Below are positions 1-6,334 of a DNA stretch of 6,507 nucleotides, one piece after another. A program made the translations under genes and the position numbers. Position 1 is the stretch's first letter. Every line of letters starts with the position of its first letter. The stretch covers positions 1-6,507 of the forward strand of contig CAIPUP010000134.1 in the NCBI GenBank assembly GCA_903868285.1. The letters are read 5' to 3'. Origin of the DNA: an uncultured beta proteobacterium (lineage in GTDB: Bacteria; Pseudomonadota; Gammaproteobacteria; Burkholderiales; SG8-39). The notes beneath the pieces are model-generated. The model had not been told where the DNA came from, did not search any database, and saw only the letters and a program-made list of their open reading frames with translations.

Positions 1-1428
1 CCGGCCGAGAACTCCGAGACGGCATTACGGCTGACGTTGTTCGATGACGAAGTTGAAAGTCTGGCGTTGTTTGATCCGTTGACCGGACGCACGCATCAGA
101 AGGTGTCGCGATTTACGGTCTATCCCTCCAGTCACTATGTCACGCCACGCGAGACGACCCTGCGCGCGATCGATGGCATCAAAATCGAACTGGCTGAGCG
201 CATCAAGTTTTTTCAGGAGACCGGCAAGCTGGTGGAAGCGCAGCGCATCGAGCAACGCACCCGCTTCGATCTGGAAATGCTGGCAGAGATGGGGTTTTGC
301 AAAGGCATCGAGAACTATTCACGCCATCTGTCCGGCCGCAAGCCGGGTGAGGCGCCGCCAACGCTGATTGACTATCTGCCGGCGGATGCGCTGATGATCA
401 TCGACGAGAGTCACGTCATGATGGGGCAACTCAATGGCATGTATCGCGGTGACCGTGCGCGCAAGGAAAATCTGGTCAATTACGGTTTTCGTCTGCCCTC
501 GGCCATGGATAACCGGCCGCTCAAGTTCGAGGAATTCGAGCGCGTGATGCGCCAGACGGTGTTCGTGTCAGCCACGCCAGCGGACTATGAGAATGGCAAG
601 TCGGGGCAGGTGGTGGAGCAGGTGGTGCGACCGACCGGGCTGGTCGACCCCGAGCTGGAGGTTCGGCCGGCGGCAACCCAGGTGGATGACCTGCTATCGG
701 AGATTCATCTGCGGGTGGCGCGTAACGAACGCGTACTGGTGACCACGCTCACCAAGCGCATGTCGGAGCAGCTCACCGACTATCTGGCTGAGCACGGTGT
801 GAAGGTGCGCTACCTGCATTCGGAAATTGAAACGGTGGAGCGGGTGGAGATTCTGCGCGATCTGCGTCTGGGCGAGTTCGATGTGCTGGTAGGTATCAAT
901 CTGTTGCGTGAGGGCTTGGATCTGCCGGAGGTATCGCTGGTGGCCATTCTCGATGCCGACAAGGAAGGCTTCCTGCGCTCGGCGCGGTCGCTGATACAAA
1001 CCATCGGTCGTGCTGCGCGCAACCTGCATGGGCGGGCAATCCTTTATGCCGATGTCATGACCGAGTCCATGAAAAAGGCCATTGGTGAAACCGAGCGCCG
1101 GCGTACCAAGCAGATCGCCTCCAACCTCAGTAATGGGGTGACACCAGTGGGCGTGGTCAAGCGCATCAAGGATCTGATCGATGGTGTCTACGATCCGCAG
1201 CAGATGGCGCAGGAACTGAAGGCAGCACAGGATCAGGCTCGCTACGAAACCATGTCCGAGAAGCAACTGGCGCGCGAGATCAAGGCGCTGGAAAAACAGA
1301 TGCTGGAACACGCTCGTAATCTGGAGTTTGAGAAAGCAGCCCAGGCGCGTGATCAGCTGGCGGAATTGAAAAAGAGCTTTTTTGGCGCCCAGCCCGATCA
1401 TCGCTTGGCGCCCGATCGCGCGGCGTAA
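1..1428 (+). CDS. uvrB: UvrABC system protein B (excinuclease subunit B), 5'-truncated by window edge
   Basis: UvrB is the helicase-like damage-verification subunit of nucleotide excision repair: UvrA loads it on DNA and it recruits UvrC for incision. The frame is open from base 1 to TAA at 1426-1428 (475 codons). Compared with E. coli UvrB (673 aa), roughly 195-200 N-terminal residues are missing, including the Walker A motif and the beta-hairpin. Visible in fragment numbering: the UvrB-specific stretch LFDPLTG; helicase motif II DESH at 135-138; VSATP; NERVLVTTLTKRM; DVLVGINLLREGLDLPEVSLVAILDADKEG (given here only as landmarks of motifs IV-V); motif VI QTIGRAARN at 333-341; and a C-terminal UVR coiled-coil domain at about 418-458, which contacts UvrC. 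The text after DESH (VMMGQLNGMY) differs from the E. coli wording and resembles betaproteobacterial UvrB. No frameshift or lost motif is seen. It converges on rne. Confidence 0.97.
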   Translation, partial: PAENSETALRLTLFDDEVESLALFDPLTGRTHQKVSRFTVYPSSHYVTPRETTLRAIDGIKIELAERIKFFQETGKLVEAQRIEQRTRFDLEMLAEMGFCKGIENYSRHLSGRKPGEAPPTLIDYLPADALMIIDESHVMMGQLNGMYRGDRARKENLVNYGFRLPSAMDNRPLKFEEFERVMRQTVFVSATPADYENGKSGQVVEQVVRPTGLVDPELEVRPAATQVDDLLSEIHLRVARNERVLVTTLTKRMSEQLTDYLAEHGVKVRYLHSEIETVERVEILRDLRLGEFDVLVGINLLREGLDLPEVSLVAILDADKEGFLRSARSLIQTIGRAARNLHGRAILYADVMTESMKKAIGETERRRTKQIASNLSNGVTPVGVVKRIKDLIDGVYDPQQMAQELKAAQDQARYETMSEKQLAREIKALEKQMLEHARNLEFEKAAQARDQLAELKKSFFGAQPDHRLAPDRAA

Positions 1429-1448
1429 TTGCGCTTCGTTGGATAGTC

Positions 1449-1478
1449 AAAAAAATGGCCCGCAGTGCGGGCCATTTT
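1449..1478. terminator. Bidirectional rho-independent terminator between uvrB and rne
   Basis: A perfect 12-bp inverted repeat lies here: left arm 1452-1463, loop AGT 1464-1466, right arm 1467-1478. The core is TGGCCCGC/GCGGGCCA, flanked by A4 on one side and T4 on the other. Read on the - strand (end of rne), the hairpin is followed by seven T's (complement of A's at 1449-1455), a strong intrinsic terminator about 30 bases past the rne stop. Read on the + strand (end of uvrB), it is followed by TTTTCGTT, a weaker but plausible tail. It sits in the convergent gap and probably insulates both genes from antisense read-through. Confidence 0.9.
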
Positions 1479-1508
1479 CGTTATAACTATTTGATTTTAA
1501 AGGTTTTT

Positions 1509-4346
1509 TTACTTCTGTGTCTCGACCTGCTGCATCGGCGTATTGAGGTCTGCCGGCGGCGCACGACGCTCACGACGTGCCGGCACAAACGCCGGTTCCG
1601 ATTCAGCCGGCTGCGGCGCGTTAGCCTTGGTCTGCACCAGCACCAGGCCACTTTGTTCCAGTGCGCGCTCCAGATCCACTGGTGCTGCAGCAGGGGCTGG
1701 CGCGGGCGTTGGAGTTAGCGTTGGCACTGAGGCTGCCGGTGCTGCAATCGGCGCTACCGCCGGTGCTGCAATCACCTCTGCGGCTACGGCTGGCGCCACT
1801 GCGACCGTTGTTGCTGCGGTAGCTGTCGCGTCAGTCGACATGACTGAAGCCGCAGCTGGCGTCATGCTCGAGTCGCCAGGAGCGCCGGCTTGTGGTTGCG
1901 CGACGTAATCCGCTTGCTGATGGCTGTTTTCAGCTTGCGCGATACGGTCGAAAGCTGAGTCGTCGTTGCTGCGCATCTGTACCGAGCCAATGGCTGCCGG
2001 AGCGAAGGCAGCAGAGTCCTCGCCACGTTCGCGGCGTTCGCCGCCACGTTCACCACGTTCCCGGCGCTCACCACGCTCACGTCGTTCACCGCCGCGTTCG
2101 CCGCGTTCCCGGCGAGGACGGTCCTGCGCCTGCGTTTCGTTGCTGCCCTCAGCCTGTGTTGCCGCCGCATTCGTTTGATCGGCACGTGCTTCTTGCGGAT
2201 TGCGTGCAGCGTCATTCCTGCCTTCGCCACGACCATTGCGTCGACCATCACGTCGGCCATCGCGCTGACCCTCACGCGGACCACTTTCGCGCTGACCTTC
2301 GCGCTGACCTTCGCCACGGGGGCCACGATCCTGTCTCGGTTCACGCGGTTCACGCGGTTCGCGTGGCTCACGGGCTTCACGCGCAACAGCGGCGTCTTGC
2401 GCCGGGCGCGCTGCACCTTCTGCGTTCCGTTCGCCGCGCTCATTGCGCTCGGTGCGTTCGCCACGATTGCCTTGTCGGTCACCGCGACCACGTCCACCGC
2501 GTCCGCCACGATTGCGATCGCGTTGTCCATCGCGGCCACCACGGGCTTCATTACGGGCTGCGTCGCCACCCGGTTCAGCCCGGCGTTCAGCGGCGTTGCT
2601 ATTGCTGTCGGCATCGCGTTTGAACCAGCCGACGATGCGACTGATGATGCCTGGTTGGCTCGCTACCACCTCGGACACACGGTTCGAACGCGGTGCTGCG
2701 CCAGGAGTGCCATTGGCTGACGATGCCACCGGTGCCGGCTGATTGGGGGTGAAGTTCTGCACTGCTGCCTGCGGCCGCTGCGCCTTGGCTTCGGCATCGA
2801 CTTTCTCTTTCTCTTCTTCCGCCGCTGGCATTTCCACCATGTCATAGCTTGGCGGCAGGATGCCTTCCTGGTTCAGGTCGTCATGGCGCAGACGCTGCAC
2901 TTTGTAATTCGGCGTCTCCAGATGCAGGTTGGGTATCAGCACCACATTGACTTTGAGGCGCGTCTCGATCGACAGGATGTCGGCACGCTTCTCGTTCAAT
3001 AGGAAGGTTGCGACATCGACCGGTACCTGGGCATGAATCGAGGCGCTGTTCTCTTTCATCGACTCTTCCTGAATGATGCGCAACACATGCAGCGCGGTCG
3101 ATTCGGTCGAACGGATGAAGCCCGTACCACCGCAGCGCGGGCACGGCTGATGGGCAGTTTCGCCGAGGCTAGGGCGCAGCCGCTGACGCGACAGCTCCAT
3201 CAGGCCAAAGCGCGAGATCTTGCCCATCTGAACCCGGGCGCGGTCCACGTGCAGCGCATCACGCAGGCGGTTTTCCACCTCGCGCTGATTGCGGGCGTTT
3301 TCCATGTCGATGAAGTCGATCACGATCAGTCCACCCAGATCGCGCAGACGCAACTGACGGGCGGTTTCTTCGGCCGCTTCGCAGTTGGTGCGGTAGGCGG
3401 TTTCCTCGATGTCGTGACCACGCGTGGCGCGGGCCGAGTTCACATCTACCGATACCAGCGCTTCGGTATGGTCGATGACGATGGCGCCACCCGAGGGCAG
3501 CGGCACCTGGCGTGAGAACGCGGTTTCAATCTGATGCTCGATCTGGAAACGCGAGAAGAGCGGTACATCATCGCTGTAGCGCTTCACACGCTCGACGTAG
3601 TCGGGCATGACATGCGCCATGAATTGGCGTGCCTGTTCGTAAATGGAATCGGTGTCGATCAGGATTTCGCCGATATCCGGATGGTAGTAATCACGGATGG
3701 CGCGAATCACCAGGCTGCCTTCCTGATAAATCAGGAAAGCGCCTTTTTGCGAGTTGGAGGCTTCCTCGATGGCATGCCACAGCTGCAGCAGGTAGTTCAG
3801 GTCCCACTGCAATTCTTCCTGATTGCGGCCAATACCAGCGGTGCGGCCGATGATGCTCATGCCCTGCGGTACCTGGAGCTTGTCCATGGTGTCGCGCAGT
3901 TCGTTGCGGTCCTCGCCTTCAATACGGCGCGACACACCGCCACCGCGCGGGTTGTTAGGCATCAGGACGATGTAGCGTCCGGCCAGGCTGATGAAGGTGG
4001 TGAGCGCCGCGCCCTTGGTGCCGCGCTCGTCTTTCTCTACCTGGACGATGACTTCCTGGCCTTCGTCCAGCGCATCCTGGATACGGGCCTTGCCGACATC
4101 GACGCCGGAGCGGAAATAAGCCCGCGCCACTTCCTTGAAAGGCAGGAACCCGTGGCGATCAGCACCATATTCCACGAAGCAGGCTTCGAGGCTGGGTTCG
4201 ATGCGGGTGATGACACCCTTGTAGATATTGCTTTTCTTCTGTTCCTTGCCAGCCGATTCGATGTCGAGATCAACCAGTTTCTGGCCATCGACGATCGCAA
4301 CCCGGAGTTCCTCGGCCTGGGTTGCATTAAATAACATGCGTTTCAT
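1509..4346 (-). CDS. rne: Ribonuclease E (degradosome endoribonuclease), 945 aa
   Basis: RNase E is the essential single-strand endoribonuclease that starts most mRNA decay, processes rRNA and tRNA, and scaffolds the degradosome at the inner membrane. Domains: S1 RNA-binding about 36-118; 5'-sensor with R168-T169 (E. coli R169-T170); DNase I-like catalytic core with Mg-binding D301 (SVDVNSARATRG) and D344 (IVIDFIDM), matching E. coli D303/D346; Zn-link CPRC at 402-405; small domain to about 490. The C-terminal half is low complexity: a short amphipathic helix 566-577, an Arg/Gly/Glu-rich stretch 588-777, an Ala/Pro-rich linker 822-889 and a short conserved-looking end, 890-908. The ATG at 4344-4346 is chosen over an upstream in-frame TTG (4382) because GGGAG lies 7 bases before it and the product then begins MKRMLFN like known RNase E. 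All catalytic residues are intact. No E. coli-type RhlB or enolase site could be recognised by eye. Confidence 0.97.
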   Translation of the reverse strand: MKRMLFNATQAEELRVAIVDGQKLVDLDIESAGKEQKKSNIYKGVITRIEPSLEACFVEYGADRHGFLPFKEVARAYFRSGVDVGKARIQDALDEGQEVIVQVEKDERGTKGAALTTFISLAGRYIVLMPNNPRGGGVSRRIEGEDRNELRDTMDKLQVPQGMSIIGRTAGIGRNQEELQWDLNYLLQLWHAIEEASNSQKGAFLIYQEGSLVIRAIRDYYHPDIGEILIDTDSIYEQARQFMAHVMPDYVERVKRYSDDVPLFSRFQIEHQIETAFSRQVPLPSGGAIVIDHTEALVSVDVNSARATRGHDIEETAYRTNCEAAEETARQLRLRDLGGLIVIDFIDMENARNQREVENRLRDALHVDRARVQMGKISRFGLMELSRQRLRPSLGETAHQPCPRCGGTGFIRSTESTALHVLRIIQEESMKENSASIHAQVPVDVATFLLNEKRADILSIETRLKVNVVLIPNLHLETPNYKVQRLRHDDLNQEGILPPSYDMVEMPAAEEEKEKVDAEAKAQRPQAAVQNFTPNQPAPVASSANGTPGAAPRSNRVSEVVASQPGIISRIVGWFKRDADSNSNAAERRAEPGGDAARNEARGGRDGQRDRNRGGRGGRGRGDRQGNRGERTERNERGERNAEGAARPAQDAAVAREAREPREPREPREPRQDRGPRGEGQREGQRESGPREGQRDGRRDGRRNGRGEGRNDAARNPQEARADQTNAAATQAEGSNETQAQDRPRRERGERGGERRERGERRERGERGGERRERGEDSAAFAPAAIGSVQMRSNDDSAFDRIAQAENSHQQADYVAQPQAGAPGDSSMTPAAASVMSTDATATAATTVAVAPAVAAEVIAAPAVAPIAAPAASVPTLTPTPAPAPAAAPVDLERALEQSGLVLVQTKANAPQPAESEPAFVPARRERRAPPADLNTPMQQVETQK
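1623..1679 (-). other. RNase E C-terminal microdomain (residues 890-908)
   Basis: After a long Ala/Pro-rich linker the protein returns to mixed sequence, VDLERALEQSGLVLVQTKA: a short predicted helix followed by a beta-like hydrophobic run. A 'GL-hydrophobic-V-E/Q-T' end is, from memory, recurrent in RNase E of related proteobacteria. Such terminal islands in disordered scaffolds usually bind partners; in E. coli RNase E the extreme C-terminus binds PNPase. Assigning a partner here is inference only. Confidence 0.45.
1735..1773 (-). repeat. 15-bp direct repeat in the Ala/Pro linker of rne
   Basis: The + strand word GCCGGTGCTGCAATC occurs identically at 1735-1749 and 1759-1773, a 24-bp period. 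It encodes the repeated IAAPA within VIAAPAVAPIAAPAAS of the RNase E linker (around residues 858-872). Unlike the arginine-rich duplication further upstream in the gene, these copies are identical at DNA level, so this is probably a recent small duplication in low-complexity sequence. Confidence 0.7.
2019..2114 (-). repeat. Exact 16-residue tandem duplication in RNase E (residues 745-760 and 761-776)
   Basis: Residues 745-760 and 761-776 are both RRERGERGGERRERGE. The DNA units are 2067-2114 (first in the protein) and 2019-2066 (second), 48 bp each. They differ at 8 of 48 bases, and every difference is synonymous because the translations are identical. The segment lies in the arginine-rich part of the C-terminal scaffold, where RNase E proteins bind RNA and drive condensate formation. 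Confidence 0.9.
2337..2372 (-). repeat. Four tandem Arg-Glu-Pro tripeptides in RNase E (residues 659-670)
   Basis: Residues 659-670 read REP four times in a row, written by 9-bp units (+ strand CGGTTCACG, with the later units drifting). They form part of the Arg/Glu/Pro/Gly-rich region. The strict period and charge alternation suggest a low-complexity RNA-contacting or solubilising segment expanded by replication slippage. The function is not known from sequence. Confidence 0.75.
2613..2651 (-). other. Probable membrane-targeting amphipathic helix of RNase E (residues 566-578)
   Basis: The segment GIISRIVGWFKRD lies just after the catalytic half. Spacing of I567, I568, I571, V572 and F575 against S569, R570, K576 and R577 gives one hydrophobic and one basic face. 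E. coli RNase E has an amphipathic membrane-anchoring helix at about residues 565-585, so both the position and the character match. This suggests inner-membrane attachment of the enzyme. It is inferred from pattern and position, not from an alignment. Confidence 0.65.
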
Positions 4347-4349
4347 TGC

Positions 4350-4377
4350 TTGTCTCCCGCGCGTGCGGGCAGGACAA
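4350..4377 (-). promoter_or_regulatory. Hairpin enclosing the rne Shine-Dalgarno sequence
   Basis: In the rne mRNA sense (- strand), TTGTC-CTG-CCCGC-ACGC-GCGGG-A-GACAA can fold into a hairpin with 5+5 base pairs split by a small internal loop. The GGGAG ribosome binding site (complement of 4354-4358) lies entirely in its 3' arm, and the ATG begins 3 bases past the hairpin. This suggests that ribosome access is gated by structure, which fits the known autoregulation of rne in E. coli. The pairing is seen directly; the regulatory role is inferred. Confidence 0.6.
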
Positions 4378-4458
4378 ACCAAGTGCCCTGAAAGGCTATT
4401 GGGCTATCGCTTATTCATGTTTTTGAGCATGGGGTCGCGGTGATCGGCTTGTCTTTAC

Positions 4459-4483
4459 GAGTGTGGATTTGCTATCCGCACTC
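4459..4483. repeat. 10-bp inverted repeat in the rne-rluC gap
   Basis: GAGTGTGGAT (4459-4468) and ATCCGCACTC (4474-4483) flank a 5-base loop, TTGCT. As + strand RNA, all ten positions pair (one G-U); as - strand RNA (rne leader sense), one position becomes an A-C mismatch. It could be a leader stem-loop or a dyad operator. No T-run follows, so it is not an intrinsic terminator. Confidence 0.6.
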
Positions 4484-4712
4484 TGATGAATTCTGCCTCG
4501 AGTGCTACGCGCTTAATTTTCTTGTTTGTGTCGTGATGGCGACCGGTCCGTAGATCGATGTTGCCACCCTGTGTGTCCGCCTCGGGTAACCGCCCGGCAG
4601 AAACTTCGTTTCCACGGCGGCGCGTCACCGGGGACAGGGTTGCCGGCCGTGCCCGGGATGGGCGTTGCCGGTTGTCCCGCAGCAGAAGCGGAGTGCAGAT
4701 ATCATAAGCAGA

Positions 4713-5657
4713 ATGAAGGATTTAAGCAATGTCTCTGCGGTAATGGTTGAAGCAGATCAGGCCGATCAGCGTATCGATAACTATCTGATCCGGATCTGCA
4801 AGGGGGTGCCCCGCAGCCATATTTACCGCATCCTGCGTACCGGAGAGGTGCGGGTGAACAGCCGCCGGGTCGATGCCACCTACCGGCTGGCCGCGGGTGA
4901 TCAGCTGCGCATTCCACCGATTCGGATCGCCGAACGTTCCAGCACCCCCAGCGTGGCTCAGGCGGCACGGATCGATATCCCGGTTCTGCATGAAGACAGT
5001 GCCCTGATTGTGGTCGACAAGCCCTCGGGCGTAGCGGTACACGGCGGCTCGGGCGTGAGCCTGGGCGTGATCGAGGCCCTACGCCTGCAGCGTCCAGCGG
5101 AACAATCGCTGGAGCTGGTGCATCGATTGGACCGGGAAACCTCCGGTCTGTTGTTGATTGCCAAAAGTCGTACTGCATTGCGGCGATTGCATCAGGCCCT
5201 GCGCGATGGACAGTTCGACAAGCGATACCTGGCACTGGCGCATGGCCGCTGGAAGGGCGGTGAGCGTACCGTCGGCCATGCCTTGCGAAAGTACGTCAGC
5301 GCCAATGGCGAGCGTCGGGTGTCGGTTGACCCGCAAGGGCAGGAGGCCAGGACGGTGTTCAGTTTGGTTGAGGCGCGCGCTGGCTGGAGTCTGATGTCTG
5401 CGCGCTTGCTGACGGGCCGTACGCATCAGATACGGGTGCATCTGGCGCATCTGGGCATGCCCATCGCGGGTGACGACAAGTACGGCGATTTCGCGCTTAA
5501 CCGCGAATTGGCGCGGCAGGGGCTCAAGCGCATGTTTCTGCATGCCGCCGAATTGTCGTTTCCGCATCCGCTCACTGGCGACACGGTGCAGTTCCAGGCG
5601 CCCTTGCCGGAGGTATTGCGCAGTTTTTTCAATAGCCTGCCAAAGCTGGCGGCATGA
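4713..5657 (+). CDS. rluC: 23S rRNA pseudouridine synthase RluC, 314 aa
   Basis: RluC converts U955, U2504 and U2580 of 23S rRNA (E. coli numbering) to pseudouridine; the last two lie in the peptidyl transferase region. An N-terminal S4 RNA-binding domain spans about 17-80 (QRIDNYLIRICKGVPRSHIY, then GEVRVN). The RluA-type catalytic domain follows, with nucleophile D140 in HRLDRETSG (137-145) and the substrate-binding stretch GRTHQIRVHLAHLGMPIAGD starting at 235. The length matches E. coli RluC (319 aa). The start at ATG 4713 (MKDLSNVS) is preferred over in-frame TTG 4665 and ATG 4743 because it matches the usual RluC N-terminus. The Shine-Dalgarno there is weak (AGCAGA, close to the ATG), so the exact start is less certain. 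RluA-family paralogues share the catalytic motif; the S4 domain and the place opposite rne favour RluC. Confidence 0.95.
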   Translation: MKDLSNVSAVMVEADQADQRIDNYLIRICKGVPRSHIYRILRTGEVRVNSRRVDATYRLAAGDQLRIPPIRIAERSSTPSVAQAARIDIPVLHEDSALIVVDKPSGVAVHGGSGVSLGVIEALRLQRPAEQSLELVHRLDRETSGLLLIAKSRTALRRLHQALRDGQFDKRYLALAHGRWKGGERTVGHALRKYVSANGERRVSVDPQGQEARTVFSLVEARAGWSLMSARLLTGRTHQIRVHLAHLGMPIAGDDKYGDFALNRELARQGLKRMFLHAAELSFPHPLTGDTVQFQAPLPEVLRSFFNSLPKLAA

Positions 5658-5660
5658 GGG
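5656..5660 (+). promoter_or_regulatory. Ribosome binding site deciding the HAD phosphatase start
   Basis: GAGGG at 5656-5660 overlaps the rluC stop codon and lies 8 bases before ATG 5669. The alternative ATG at 5654 overlaps the rluC TGA by four bases (ATGA) but has only a poor GGCGG in front of it. The site therefore favours 5669, with translational coupling to rluC. Confidence 0.7.
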
Positions 5661-5668
5661 CTAGTGGC

Positions 5669-6334
5669 ATGGGCGCAACGCCGCGCTATCCGTTGATCGT
5701 TTTTGACTGGGACGGCACGCTGGCCGATTCGACCCAGGCGATAGCACTCAGTATCCAGGCCGCCTGTGTCGACATGGGCTGCCCTGCACCAACATTGGAC
5801 GCTGCACGGCATGTGATCGGTCTTGGACTGCACGAGGCCATGGCCTATCTGGTGCCGGGCCTTTCAAGCGGTGACTATGCGCAGATGATCCAGCGCTACC
5901 GAGCGCATTGGCTGCCACGTGATCCGCAAGTAGCATTATTTCCGGGCAGCGTTGCGCTGCTGGCGCAGCTGGCCGAACGCGGCCATATGCTGGCCATTGC
6001 AACCGGCAAAAGCAGTGCTGGATTGCGACGGGCGCTGCAGGCTACGGCAGTCGCTGATTTTTTTGCTGCCACGCGTTGCGCCGACCAGTGTGCTTCGAAG
6101 CCGGCGCCCGACATGCTGGAGGAATTGATGCAGGAACTGGCAACCTCGCCCGAACACACGCTGATGATCGGTGACACGACGCATGATCTGCAAATGGCGC
6201 GGCACGCTGGTGTTGACGGATTGGCGGTGTGTCACGGAGCCCATGCTCGCGACCAGCTTGCTGCGCTAAACCCTTTAGCTTGTCTTGAGGACACAGCGCA
6301 GCTGGAACTCTGGCTAAGAGAACATGCTGCCTGA
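5669..6334 (+). CDS. HAD-superfamily phosphatase (phosphoglycolate phosphatase-like), 221 aa
   Basis: A soluble HAD subfamily IA hydrolase that removes phosphate through an aspartyl-phosphate intermediate. All four motifs are present: I, DWDGTLAD with nucleophile D13 and acid/base D15; II, IATGKSS with T112; III, SKPAPD with K144; IV, GDTTHD with D169 and D173. An alpha-helical cap lies between motifs I and II (about 20-90, including IGLGLHEAM and LVPGL). The length is typical of Gph-like enzymes. The ATG at 5669 is chosen on its GAGGG site; starting at 5654 would add five residues. The gene begins 11 bases after rluC, so the two are almost surely cotranscribed; from memory, betaproteobacteria often carry a HAD gene behind rluC. 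The substrate cannot be read from sequence: phosphoglycolate, a nucleotide or another phosphoester are all possible, so no gene symbol is given. Confidence 0.92.
   Translation: MGATPRYPLIVFDWDGTLADSTQAIALSIQAACVDMGCPAPTLDAARHVIGLGLHEAMAYLVPGLSSGDYAQMIQRYRAHWLPRDPQVALFPGSVALLAQLAERGHMLAIATGKSSAGLRRALQATAVADFFAATRCADQCASKPAPDMLEELMQELATSPEHTLMIGDTTHDLQMARHAGVDGLAVCHGAHARDQLAALNPLACLEDTAQLELWLREHAA

Larger units (their letters stand above)
4347..4712. other. Divergent rne-rluC intergenic region (366 bp), probable leaders of both genes
   Basis: No convincing gene is present; open frames here are short and lack recognisable content. The region must hold the start signals of rne (leftward) and rluC (rightward). 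In E. coli the same divergent gap encodes a structured rne leader of about 360 nt that mediates feedback by RNase E. I see several inverted repeats: 4350-4377, 4459-4483, GAAAC/GTTTC at 4600-4612, and GGGACA/TGTCCC at 4631-4636 and 4673-4678 enclosing two copies of GTTGCCGG. The octamer GCTTGTCT is repeated at 4348-4355 and 4447-4454. I could not find a good -35/-10 pair on either strand. Confidence 0.6.

Noticed and set aside
694..1401. 235-codon - strand open frame opposite uvrB
   Set aside because: It is a shadow of the well-conserved UvrB helicase frame, with no ribosome binding site or family signature noticed.
2019..2372. Short-period repeats on the DNA considered as a CRISPR array or minisatellite
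   Set aside because: The repeats are in frame with rne, encode Arg/Glu/Gly/Pro peptides, and lack the uniform repeat-spacer layout. They are coding low-complexity sequence.
1862..2623. Long open frames (about 240-250 codons) on both strands across the arginine-rich part of rne
   Set aside because: The repeated Arg/Gly/Glu codons (CGN, GGN, GAN) produce stop-poor, low-complexity translations in other frames (His/Arg/Val-rich). They have no credible start signals or domain content.
3534..4334. Long + strand open frame (266 codons) opposite the catalytic half of rne
   Set aside because: It is antisense to highly conserved RNase E coding sequence, has no recognisable family content, and is explained by GC-rich codon structure leaving the opposite strand free of stops.
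4347..4382. Twelve-residue N-terminal extension of RNase E from a TTG at 4382
   Set aside because: GGGAG lies inside that extension at proper distance from the ATG at 4346, and known RNase E proteins begin MKRML.
4501..4527. AGTGC-TAC-GCGCT followed by a T-rich tract as a + strand terminator
   Set aside because: The stem is only five pairs with a G-U, the T-tract is interrupted, and there is no + strand gene upstream for it to end.
4700..4705. TATCAT as a -10 box giving a nearly leaderless rluC transcript
   Set aside because: It matches five of six consensus bases, but no -35-like sequence lies at 16-18 bases upstream and no extended -10 is present. A single hexamer match is not enough.
4526..4750. 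74-codon + strand open frame in the rne-rluC gap
   Set aside because: Its translation is unlike any family I recognise, it overlaps the rluC start, and it has no good ribosome binding site.
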